Assembly (NCBI RefSeq): GCF_014898815.1
Contig: NW_026515495.1
Coordinates: 558,001-622,000 of the forward strand
Length of the DNA stretch: 64,000 nt
Source: Panonychus citri
Lineage: Eukaryota; Arthropoda; Arachnida; Trombidiformes; Tetranychidae
Direction: 5' to 3'
This document shows, one piece after another, positions 36,100 to 46,612 of this stretch. Made by a program: the position numbers and the translations under genes. The notes beneath the pieces are model-generated. The model was not told the origin of the DNA, searched no databases, and saw nothing but the letters and a program-made list of their open reading frames with translations. Position 1 is the stretch's first letter. Each line of letters starts with the position of its first letter.

Positions 36100-38377
36100 A
36101 TTGTATTTATAATCTGTGTAAGTGTGGGTTCGAACCCGACAACCCAAAAACTGGTAACTGATTATCGATACTTTTACTTTTTTATTATTAATTCGATACC
36201 AAGGTCAAGCTTGCGTAACTTTTATCACCTTTTACCTTGATAATTTTAACTCATCTTGTTGTTGTTTTTTTCCTGCTTGTGTTTATCATTTGTGCTCATC
36301 AACCACATTATAATCATTAATCAACTGTTAATTCAATGGTTCGTGAAATGATTAAGCTAAAATATTATAAACCGAAAGATAATCAACTTTGATAACAGTT
36401 AAAAAGCTCAATTAAAATGACAGAAAACATTTTCCTCTAGAAAATCATCAAAGTATCAACTCTCAACTGAGACAATTTAACATTTTAATTGTGTTTATAT
36501 TTAGTTGATTGTTTATAAAGCTACAGATATTCACCCACATGAATATTAAATTAGATTGAAATTTATTATTATTATTATTATCATGAAATTTTGCATTCGA
36601 TAAGTGGAATCATATTTTGAGAAATTAAAATTGATTAATAGGCCTTAATGGTTGATACTGTTGTGATTAAATCAATTTTTCTGGTTTAAGATGAATTACC
36701 ATTTAAATTGAGAATCAACTAATTCACTGATTGTGTTAATATTTAACCAGAAAATGATACAAACTTTCAAGACTATTATAAGTTGTCATCTATTAGATTG
36801 ATTTGTACAACACAATTTGCTAAACAACATTTCCAATTAAATCAGTTATTTTGATTGAAGTGTTAATCTTGTTTTCTTGATTAAAATGGTTATATCATCA
36901 TTGAGATAATGAAGATACAAATGATTGGAAAGAGTGAAAGAGAGAGAGAGAGAGAGATACAATCATCCAAAAGGAAGAAGATTAAGAGATTGAATCAATA
37001 GGTAAATTTAAATCATTTCTATGGTATAACATTTGAAATAATCAGATGATAATGATGATGAAAAGGATGATGACGATAGAGAAGAAGTAGAAAAAATTAC
37101 ATGAAAGTGATTGATGAGATTGGGAACAATTTTATCAATGAAAACACATGATTAAGATCAATTCTCCATGTAAAGATTGGTGATTTAGTTTCATCTACTT
37201 TTTTGACCCAATGGAAAGAAGATGATACAGAAGAAAAAAGGAGAGATAATGATGATGATAACCATTGAGAAAATAAAGAAGAAGATGAAGTGAAAAAAGG
37301 AGAATAAGTTTTTTCTCTTATCTCTTATCATCATCATCATCGTCATGCTGACAGAATCAGAATGCCCCCTGAACTCATCAGAATCATAAAGAAAAAGGCA
37401 GAATACTAAACATAATATATAAGGAAAATCTTTGACTAAATTTGCTAGAAAATTCATCTTACTCGATTATCTTGACACCAAATGATTAACAGGCTGACAA
37501 AACTTAATAGTGAACATTCCTATTCCTATTCGGTTAATCAATTGGTTGCTTAATTTGATTACCATGATACTTTACCCTCTTCATCTTCATCTTCATCTTC
37601 CATCTCCTCCTCCTCCTCTTCTCTCTCACTCTCATCCTCTTGTCCTTCTGCTTCCTCATCCTCATCCTCATCTTCATCTTTTTCTCCATCACCATCTCTT
37701 TACGCTCCTTTTGTAGCTTATTCTCTCTCTCTCTTCGTCTTCTTCTTCTTCATCCCAATCTGATGTTCAATACTCTCCTCTCATGATACAAGTGATATAA
37801 GTCGGTGGTAAAGATGAAGATGAAGATTGGCTTCATAGTTTTTCATCAACCTCCATGGAAACTGATATAATGTTGGAGAAAACAAAATGTGACAGATATT
37901 TATTTCTTTCCCATAACAAAGCAACATAATTGGAGATTACAATTTAATACAAAAACAACTAAATCAATGTTCATCTTATTACGATTACCATGTTAATGGT
38001 TCATCCCTTTTTGTCTAAAGAACAAATTTATCTACATTATTATGTATCATTATCATTATCTTTGTATAATTGTCATCATTATTTAATATTATTTACCATT
38101 CATTTAGTCGTTTAATATTAATTATCCTCATTATTATTATTCAATTTGCATAATCATCAGTATCACCTACAATAATCTTCCATATCAACGTTGAAATCGC
38201 GACTCTTCTTTAATACAAGATAATCAATCGTTGAGAATTTATTGATTTGATTTCTTTTTCGTTTGTTTATCATTTTAATTGCTCACAATTAGAATTTATA
38301 AAAATTCTTGTTCGTTTTTCTTTTTTTATCTCAAAAGTAGTTGATCTTTTCTGAATTTGAGTTTCGCTTACTTTCAG

Positions 38378-38542
38378 TTGGCGCCAAAAAGTATCTGTCA
38401 TCAATTTGTGGTGACTTTGGGTTGTGATTTCGTCCGAACGATCGAAAAATAAAAGGTATCGTTGCTGTCACCAGGATTCGAACCTGGGTTGTCGCGGCCA
38501 CAACGCGAAGTACTAACCACTATACTATGACAGCTTCAGATA
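38378..38542. repeat. Left arm of perfect 165-bp inverted repeat
   Basis: This arm is the exact reverse complement of 38873-39037, base for base. It carries a whole tRNA-His gene plus about 85 bp of its 3' flank and ends at the palindrome TTGGCGCCAA. The spacer between the arms is 330 bp. Confidence 0.97.
38463..38534 (-). tRNA. tRNA-His (GTG), copy 1
   Basis: Read on the minus strand: acceptor GCTGTCA pairs with TGACAGC (7 bp), D-arm GTAT/GTAC with loop AGTGGTTA, anticodon stem TCGCG/CGCGA with loop TTGTGGC (anticodon GTG, His), and T-arm CCAGG-TTCGAAT-CCTGG. Discriminator is A. The T-rich tract TTTTATTTTT a few bases after the gene is a Pol III terminator. It is transcribed away from copy 2. 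As usual for tRNA-His, the extra 5' G would be added after transcription. Confidence 0.95.
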
Positions 38543-38872
38543 TAAGCACCATCGCTTTACACTCTTATATAATCAAAGCCCGTTCACATCACATCCAAAT
38601 CCCATTCACCAGCATCTTCATCATGTAATCAACCAACTATAACCTGTCATTATCATTGAAGATAAAAAAACAACATCAAGCCTTTTTTTTCATCATCATC
38701 ATCATTCTTATCATCATGATTCAATCGATTCACGTTTACCAACCCTTTTCATTGTTATCTACAAACAATCAAAGTTTGTTGTTGACTTGGAAAGAAAGTT
38801 GATTCCAATTGATAATCCAACCCAAAAGGAATGAAATGAAAGGATTGAAACGGGAAATTCCGACTGAACTTT

Positions 38873-39037
38873 TATCTGAAGCTGTCATAGTATAGTGGTT
38901 AGTACTTCGCGTTGTGGCCGCGACAACCCAGGTTCGAATCCTGGTGACAGCAACGATACCTTTTATTTTTCGATCGTTCGGACGAAATCACAACCCAAAG
39001 TCACCACAAATTGATGACAGATACTTTTTGGCGCCAA
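38873..39037. repeat. Right arm of perfect 165-bp inverted repeat
   Basis: Exact reverse complement of 38378-38542. No mismatches were found on direct comparison, flanking non-tRNA sequence included. This implies a very recent duplication or ongoing gene conversion. Confidence 0.97.
38881..38952 (+). tRNA. tRNA-His (GTG), copy 2
   Basis: Identical in sequence to copy 1 and on the opposite strand, so the pair is transcribed divergently. Internal Pol III boxes are visible (TAGTATAGTGG for box A, GGTTCGAATCC for box B). It ends with the same TTTTATTTTT terminator. Confidence 0.95.
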
Positions 39038-40012
39038 ACGAAAAAGTTAAAACCTTTTTTACTGTCTAATCTTGGATGTTTTCTATCAATTAGTGATCGT
39101 TTAGTGTGGGATATAACTGCATCGTTGGATATTTACGCGTTTTTGTCTACATAAGTCAAGCGAACTCAAAATACAACGAAAAACTAGATCTTTAACATAC
39201 ATCTTGTATTTGCTTATGCGTATGTAAACAAAAAGGAAGTGAGATTTCAAATAAAACTTGAGATAAAAACGATTACAAACCTAAAAATTGACCAAAGTCA
39301 AGATCGTTTTCTGATTGATTTCGATACAATAAAATTCGACAACAATACAATACATAGAATATATTATAAAAATCTATTGTTCGAATTGTGACCAACTAAA
39401 GGTAAATATCAGATAGAAAAAGAGTCATTGAGATCACTCAAAGTTTCAATAAAATTCAATTCAATGTCATGGAACACAAATTGTGAACCAAGTGGACTGA
39501 TTAGAAACGGAAGTGAAAGTTAACAGAAATCAACTGAATCTTTTTCAAAATCTAATATCTAATAATCATTGATGTCGAATGTCCATTGAGAAAGTTCATG
39601 TCCATGTTCGTGTTCACCTTTGATTATCTATTGAAAAGCAAGAAAAAAGTTGAAAAGATGATCCAGTTTACTTTGAGTAATTGGCTCTAATAAGAGGATA
39701 TTAAAACTTTTTTTTACTTCTTTCAACATCCAAAACAAGAGACAAAATAAACTTGGACTCAGGTAATCAGTTAATAAGCTTGGACCTTTCCAGTGAACTG
39801 TTTAGTTTATTTTCCTGATTTCCAGTTCGATATTGTTGTCTAACTGTTGTGGTAGATTCGAGGATTTGTAATGATTACACTTAATTCATTAAAAAAAAGA
39901 TCTTGGAATTAAATCAAATCTACTCGAGTGTTAAATCAATGGTGAGGTAGAAAAAAAATCATCACTTGTAACTCTTATAATGCTCAACAATTTCATCTAA
40001 CAATTGACCAGA

Positions 40013-40087
40013 ATGAAATCAAAAGACTATGAGGATAACGATCCTTATGATTTTGATACTTTCGATATCGAAAGTTTAATAAAATGA
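40013..40087 (+). CDS. Possible 24-residue acidic small ORF or stray exon
   Basis: An ATG frame of 24 codons encodes an Asp/Tyr-rich peptide (DYEDNDPYDFDTFDIESL) ending in TGA. The composition is unlike chance translations of the surrounding AT-rich DNA. No upstream exon, signal peptide or homologue is known to me, so this is a weak call. Confidence 0.2.
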   Translation: MKSKDYEDNDPYDFDTFDIESLIK

Positions 40088-40583
40088 GAGAAAAAAAATA
40101 TAAAAGCCTAAGGAGATTAATAAAGCTCGAAATGATTTCTTCTTTTGATTGACTGGACATTCGAACTTATCAGGCTATTTTCAGTTCTCTTATCGTCCAA
40201 TTGATTTTAAAAGTTCTCTTGATGAGAGTTAATTATCACCTTTCAGTCCGATTAAATAGTTGAAATCGAAATCGTAATTCAACTCGATTGATTTACAATA
40301 TTTAGAACATGAATAGAAATAATCTCAATACTTTCATGTAAAATTCAATCCAAATTCAATAGGAATCAATGAGAACCAAAATTTGCAAGTTCAACTGATT
40401 TCAATTTCTGAATAGATAATTAATCAAAGAATTTTTCATGAGCTAATGAACAGAAAGAAATGGAATCAATCAATTTGATCTACATTATGGTGAGTGGAAA
40501 ATTCAATTTTCATCTTTTTATTGTGTAGATAAAATTTATTTCCAATTCGTATTAATATCTCGAGTTAAGATTCGATAAAGAAG

Positions 40584-41106
40584 ATGATATCTGAAAAGAT
40601 TTTCTCTGTGATATTCCCAATGATACTTTCCTTCCTCATCATCTTCTTATCCTCTTTTCATCTTCCTTTTTTCCACATCCCCTTCATGCACTTGGCATCT
40701 TCTGTTATTATGCAGATACAACTCAAACTGAACATGTTGAACCAGAATTGGAATAATCTTGTCAATAAACTCGAGAGTGTTAAAACTCACACCGAATCAA
40801 TTTGTCTTCAAACTCTTATTCTTATCCATGTCTTCACTTTCACATCTTCAAAATAATCTTCATCTTATAAATTGTCCATTCACAATAATCACCATGATCA
40901 ATATAATGGAAAAGAAATTAACTAATTCCAAACTTACCTTAAAGTCGCAAATTCTAACGAAAACTCGTACAATCACAACAAAACTATCGAAAAGGATTTT
41001 CTCCTTTCGCAAAGATTATCATAATAACGATATATCGTTAGAGTGTTTCAGATCGAATTCGAATATTTCATTGAACAATAACTTCGAACAGGAAAATAAA
41101 GTCTAG
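40584..41106 (+). pseudogene. Possible decayed or mis-assembled coding region
   Basis: Coding-like segments appear in different frames in succession: DTTQTEHVEPELE near 40711-40750, NNLVNKLESVKTHTESICLQ near 40753-40812, and LSKRIFSFRKDYHNNDISLE near 40980-41045. No in-frame splice sites joining them were found. This could be a pseudogene, a gene with base-call errors, or chance. Confidence 0.2.
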
Positions 41107-41155
41107 ACTTCGTTTCTCTTTGTTTCCTGTAACTTATCTTTCTTTTGAGCCCTTT

Positions 41156-41190
<35 letters not shown>

Positions 41191-44145
41191 CATCATAAGA
41201 TCATCAATTCTTCATCCGATTTTTTTCATTATCTTCTCATCTCCATCCCCACTGCTAACATACGCTTCATCTATTTTCTTCCATGTAATCAGATTCTTGT
41301 TGGAAGTTTTTTTTTCTCAATCTCTTGAAGAAATTTTTTTTCCATTTTTTATCTTTATCATGATAATCATCGTTTCTGAATCGATTATCATGAAAGTAGA
41401 GTAAAGAATCAGATAAAAAAAAACCTGATACCCAAAACACACACACATAAGATTAGATATCAACAATAGATTGCTGTTGATTAATATCAACATCGAGTTA
41501 ATCAACTAAAGTAAGTTCACAATTAGAGTAAACTAATTAAATATCCAAGATTATTATTATTATTATTATAAGGGAAGAAGATTATAATTAAGAAACGAAT
41601 TAAGATTTGTAAACATGATTAGTTTTTTATTACATCTTAATGATTCTCACAAAATGTGAATGTTGAAAAATGAGAATATTAAATTAATGAGAAAATAATA
41701 TCATCATATTATTATCGTTTTTGCTCCCTTCGATAACTTTAATTGTCAATCAATTGTCAATCGGTTAAATTGTTATCCTTTCCTTTTCCTCGGTTTCAGT
41801 TGGTAATTTATTTATCCCGGAAACTAAAGGATAACAAACAAAAGTTTATGATAACATTAATATGATGATAATGATAACGATAAATAATATTATTAAATAG
41901 TTAAGCTAAAAGATGAACCATATTTAACTGATTATCTTCAATTGCGTGACAATAATTGTGAATATCAAGATAATCGGGAATAAGCAGAAAACAAGGAAAC
42001 TTTTTGTCTTATCCGAACCATTGACTCTGAATTGAGGAAAAGGACAGAAAGGGAAAATATTATATAAGTATAACAATGATAATATTATCAAAAACCATGT
42101 TCCATGATGAAGATGATCATCTTTATCTTTATCTTTATCTTCATCATCAAACTCTGATCTTCATCATCTAATCACAATTTGATGGGAAAAAGAAGGTGAA
42201 ATGATCATTGAGATGATGGGGCTTAAACTGTTAATCGAAATGATGATAATGATGTTGATTATCATCATTATCTTCATTCTCTTCCTCTTTTCTCACCTTC
42301 ATCTCTGTGTCTCTTTCTGTCTTCTTCATCTTTGTCATCAGCATGAAAATGATTCACTTTGTTGGATGGCCGTTTTTGGATGAATTGGAAATAAGAAAAA
42401 AAAAGAGAAAAGATTTACCATTTGAAAAGGAAAAATATATAAGATGAAGATGGAGAAAATCTTCAGAATTGATGATTAATCGAAGGTAAAATAGAATAGA
42501 GAAGCAAAGAGAGAAAACTAAAGTAATGGTCATTTTCTTTTGGACGGTGAATTACCTTGATATCATCTTTATCCACATAATCTAAGAAAATCTCCTAAAA
42601 ATGAAGGATTTTGTTCATTTCTTTTGATGACATGATTGTATAGTTTGTTTTTTTTTCATTCATTCTTATTGCCCGATCACCACCAAGGAGTAAAAAAAGA
42701 TGACCAAAGATGATGAACTAACCTTTGCTAATATTACTCGGAAAATTTACTCTTTCACTACTCTTTCTTTTGCTTTCCGAATATCAGTCATGTCTCCTGG
42801 TTACATGATGTCATTATTTTATCATCTTTATCTCTCTCTCTCTCTCTTTTCTCTGTGTCCATTTCCATATATACCTTTAAAAGAGTTCAACTTTGAATTA
42901 TTGTTGACCAATGGTCAACATCATCTTACTCAAACTATTTATCTCAGTTACTTATATCAGCACATTTGAAATAATCGGAGGTCAGACTGTCAAAAACTTT
43001 TCACCAGCATCATCATAATCATTATGATGATAATATATAAAAGCCTAGACTTATCTTCAAGTTGATTGATTAACATTACAATCAAAGAATGAGAATTGAT
43101 TTAATCAAGTGAAAATTTTGTTCATAAAAAAAAGATGACAAGTTCAGAGGTTGACACTTCCTTTGACAAAGAGCAAGAGAGAGAGAGAGAGAGAGAGAGA
43201 GATATTTGAACCAATCGAGATCATTGATATTCACAATTAACAATGGAATTAACTAACTGTAAATCAATCCTGATTACTTATCAATTAAACAATCAAACAA
43301 TCAAGGGAAAAAAGTTGTCATTCAAATCTGAATCTCATCATCAATCAAGATTATAATCTAATCAAAAGTTAAACCACAATTGAAAGGGATTTAATTAAAT
43401 CACAATCATCATCATCATCATCATCATATTAGAAACTTGAACGAGTAAAAAACTCAAATACAATTTACCTGATTAGTGAACAATTTAATCTGAAACAAAT
43501 ATTTAATAGAAAACGATAAGTTCAACCAATTTAAATCTCTCACTAATCACAATCAATTTATTGTGATGAGAAAATCTTAATGATTACATTTTTTTTTGTT
43601 TCTCCAATAGATTTGCATATTAACCATGAACAAAAAATCAACTCGATTATCATTAATCATCAATTCTAATAACATTTTTGCCCCACATTAGTTTAAGTTA
43701 ATAGTCTATCAGTATTAGAATAGGATTTTCCTTGTTCACGTTTCAGTTCAGAACTTATCACCACTCTGATCATCAGTAAACTATTAATATCGACTATTAA
43801 GTTAAGAACTTAATTTTGATTCGAATCTATTTAATATATTAATATATGATGATTTTCGAGATTGAAGAAAATAATAATTTACATTTTCTTTCATAAATTC
43901 TGTTCATATATTAATACATGAAGAATTTAATTCTTATTGACAATCATGTTTGCCTGATTACTTTTCAGTGGATTCATCGGATCTTCATGAAGGGGGGAAC
44001 AAAACAAGTATCTCAACTTTTTTCGCTTCTTTTCACCGAAATTCATTCATGTTCAAATGTTTCTCCTCGCGAATCATTGAGTAAACTTTACTCTTTCAAA
44101 GAAATGTATTTACATCAACTACGAATATGCATCTGATTATGTTAA

Positions 44146-44365
44146 TTAATCTATCCGATAGTTTGAAAGTTCTGGATCCACCATAGATTGGATTGAGTTG
44201 TTGTTCCATCGAATCGAATCGATTAAATTACTTTTTCTTATAGCTGATTGTTGATGGTTGTTACTTAATTGATCATTCTCAAGTGTTGTTGATGTTGGTG
44301 AGAGAGAAAGTCTTTGAATGCTGATACGATTCTCGAGTAAATAATGAACTTGGTCTAAGGTTCTA
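44146..44365 (-). CDS. Coding-like terminal exon of an unrecognised gene
   Basis: On the minus strand a 76-codon frame with no ATG near its beginning runs to TAA at 44146. Its residues are protein-like (for example DQVHYLLENRISIQRLSL, then SNLIDSIRWNNNSIQSMVDP). A usable acceptor, CCTTAG, precedes AC-CAA-GTT at about 44365, giving a phase-1 exon. A possible upstream partner is the minus-strand exon ending ATCGG|GTAAGAG at 47673, which is also phase 1. The intron would be 3.3 kb and contain the tRNA-like gene and the transposase. Product unknown. Confidence 0.35.
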
Positions 44366-44600
44366 GGGTTGTTTTCAATTCAATTTGTCATGTTTTCTGG
44401 TTTCTAAATTGACAGTTGGATTAACAATGAACAATAATAATAAATGATTCCAAGAATAGATGAGAAACTGATGAAGGTAAGAGAGGAGAGAGAAAAAAAT
44501 TAAATTCTAACCTAAACTATTCTCATCAATTGTCCTCAATGTAAAGATAAACAATGATTTTCCATCAGGCAATCAGGCCAAATTTCATCAAAAATCGGCT

Positions 44601-44675
44601 GCTGCCGACAGGGCTCGAACCTGGAGATACGAGTGCGTTAACACCCGCACTAGCCACTAGGACTAGGGCAGCAGC
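44601..44675 (-). tRNA. tRNA-like Pol III gene, anticodon uncertain
   Basis: On the minus strand: acceptor GCTGCTG pairs with CGGCAGC, D-arm CTAG/CTAG, and a T-arm CCAGG-TTCGAGC-CCTGT with one outer mismatch. Box A (TAGTCCTAGTGG) and box B (GGTTCGAGCCC) are good, and TTTTT follows within about 6 bases. The anticodon arm closes as GTGCG/CGCAC around an 8-base loop, so the anticodon is not clear; GTT (Asn) results if the loop is read as GTGTTAA. C8 and C9 are atypical. Flanking bases extend the terminal stem to a perfect 12 bp. It may be a divergent tRNA, a tRNA pseudogene or a tRNA-derived element. Confidence 0.5.
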
Positions 44676-44678
44676 CGA

Positions 44679-45598
44679 CAAGATAATCGCTATTAAATTT
44701 GTATTTAAATTGCATAACAATACACAATGAGTAATATGGTTACCATGACAATTACTATTCACTATTTATACGCGTTATTAGCATATTTCAAGTTGATTTA
44801 TGTTCATGTGATAATTGGGCTAATCAATTAAACGTTGAGTTAATTTATTACAACACTTTGATTATCTTATCCTTTTGTTTTCATTTGATTACTTTAAGTT
44901 TTTACCTTTTTGATTAACTGAAACTTTTTTTGCTTCTTCTTATTGTTTATCAATATCCTTGACAATTAATCGTATCCTTGTTGTTGTTGTTGTTTAGATT
45001 TAACAGTTTTACTTTAAAGGATTAAGATAATCTTATGATGTGATGATTTATTACTATTCTCAGTAAAACTAAATCATTAATTAAAGTTGATTGAATGTCA
45101 TGATGCATTTTGATTCTCATTCAACCAAGGCAAATGTTGAGCAAAATTGTCACGATTAAATATATATTATATTTGGTCCAAAGTCTAATAGGCTGATTGA
45201 TGATTGTTTTTATGATAGAGATTCAATTCAACTTGATTACCTATCAAAGTCATTGATTAAATGATAAACAATCAGTCAATCAGAGTGTTACAATTTAATG
45301 TTCATTAATAGGTTTACATGGGAAAAACATGGAATCAAGAAATTCTTGAGCCTGAGTATTCAATTAGTTTAGAGTTTGAGCTAAATTGAAATTCGAAAGA
45401 AATTAATAAGCTTATTAGTCTTAAATAGGTAAAGAAATTAATCCTTTTAACCGTCTAAGTTTTTTGGAATTGGAAGTTTTTTAAAAATCAATGGACCTTT
45501 TTTGAGAATGAGCTGACACTTTCATCTAAACTTTGATCGAGTTAACATTCAATTTGTTTATTGTTTTCAGTTTTTTCATTATTTTGTTGATCATCATC
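44679..45598. other. Spacer upstream of the transposase gene
   Basis: AT-rich DNA with no further gene. TTGTTTTCAG at about 45570 could be an acceptor for a 5' UTR intron of the transposase. Confidence 0.4.
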
Positions 45599-46612
45599 AT
45601 GTCTTCATCTGGTGTAAGAAGTATCAAAATCTCTGGATCCATGAAAAGAATCATCATGGACTCTTACAATGAGGGGAAAAAAGTTCGATCCATTGCCGAT
45701 TCTTTGCAAGTTAATCTATCAACAGTGAGAAGTTTCATCAATCGTTACAAAAAGTACGGCAATAGACCACGAGGTCGTCGTCCACCGAAACTGAATGACC
45801 AACAGAAACAAGAAATGAAATCTTGGGTTGACGATAATTGCCTGTTAACCCTTGACGTTTTATCCAATAAAGTTTTAGATAAATTTGGTGTTCAAGTTTC
45901 ACATTCAACTATCTTCAACTACCTGGATTCGTTTCATTATTCGTACAACAGATTAGCACCAACACCCGCTTATAGAAATTGCCAATCCATCTTAGATCAA
46001 CGAGCTGAATACGCGAAAAAGTTCATCGGAATCAATCAAAGTTCAGTTGTTTTCATTGGAAGAGTTGATGTTAGTCTACATTGTAGATACACTTGCAAAA
46101 AGGATAAAATTGATAAGATGGGCGAACGATCAATTCGAGGGAAAAATTATTCAATATGTGCAGCGATATCTGAAAAAGCACTGGAATTTTACCATGTTCA
46201 AAATATACTTCACGAGAGAGAACAAGCCATCGATTACCCTGAGCAGCTAATTAATCATCTACCGAGTGATCGTAAACACACTCTCATCATGGACAAAGCT
46301 CATTTCCCCGATTCCCTCGAAGCTGAGAGAGCTGCCACAGCGAAAGGTCATGAGATAATCTACCTTCCCACCCATTCACCTTTTCTCAATCCCATTGAGA
46401 ACATGTTTGATCAACTTAAATTTCATATTAAAAAGTTATCACCAACTAATGCTGATCAGGTTTTCGATGGATTGGAACATGTTTCTCAATGTATCTCTCA
46501 AGAAGATTGTCTCAATTATTGGCAAAACATGATGTCTTACATGGAGAAAAGTCTACTTGGTCATCCGATAGAAAAGCAGCCCAAAGGTGATCAACTCATT
46601 TGTAAATCATGA
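45599..46612 (+). CDS. Tc1/mariner-type (IS630 superfamily) DDE transposase
   Basis: This is a cut-and-paste transposase or a domesticated derivative. The ATG at 45599 (MSSSGVRS) gives 337 aa, the normal Tc1 size. An N-terminal paired-type helix-turn-helix (about 12-55, RSIADSLQVNLSTVRSFINR) is followed by an AT-hook-like PRGRRPP (57-63), a second helical DNA-binding part and the catalytic domain. The DDE triad is formally present as D157, D232 and E267, with 34 residues between the last two (DD34E). The residues around it are unusual: RVDVSL where the family has DE, and MDKAHF where it has DN. NPIENMF around the Glu is canonical. The ORF is unbroken. No clear terminal inverted repeats or TA duplication were found nearby, which fits either host co-option or a relic with lost ends. 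Confidence 0.85.
   Translation: MSSSGVRSIKISGSMKRIIMDSYNEGKKVRSIADSLQVNLSTVRSFINRYKKYGNRPRGRRPPKLNDQQKQEMKSWVDDNCLLTLDVLSNKVLDKFGVQVSHSTIFNYLDSFHYSYNRLAPTPAYRNCQSILDQRAEYAKKFIGINQSSVVFIGRVDVSLHCRYTCKKDKIDKMGERSIRGKNYSICAAISEKALEFYHVQNILHEREQAIDYPEQLINHLPSDRKHTLIMDKAHFPDSLEAERAATAKGHEIIYLPTHSPFLNPIENMFDQLKFHIKKLSPTNADQVFDGLEHVSQCISQEDCLNYWQNMMSYMEKSLLGHPIEKQPKGDQLICKS

Larger units (their letters stand above)
30800..38377. other. Microsatellite-rich intergenic region upstream of ELAV
   Basis: Dense (GA)n, (TCTT)n and (CAT/ATG)n repeats separated by short unique segments. The open frames here (for example 31397-32112, 33042-33290, 37510-37716) are translations of repeats. Two RFX X-box-like palindromes are seen: GTTACTATGGTTAC (31912-31925) and GTTTCCATGGTAAC (36086-36099). 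Minus-strand frames at 35494-35766 and 35773-35955 have less repetitive middles but no recognisable domain or splice support. Confidence 0.45.
39038..44145. other. Intergenic region with weak coding-like patches
   Basis: The DNA from 39.0 to 41.1 kb has few simple repeats. It contains a 24-codon ATG frame (40013-40087) and a patch at 40584-41106 whose coding-like stretches fall in different frames. No protein family is recognised. From 41.1 kb onward CT, GA and ATG repeats resume (41159-41187, 43176-43202, 43403-43428). Confidence 0.4.

Noticed and set aside
36125..36150. Palindromic GGGTTCGAACCC, a perfect tRNA box B
   Set aside because: No acceptor stem, anticodon arm or box A could be built on either strand, and the T-stem has mismatches.
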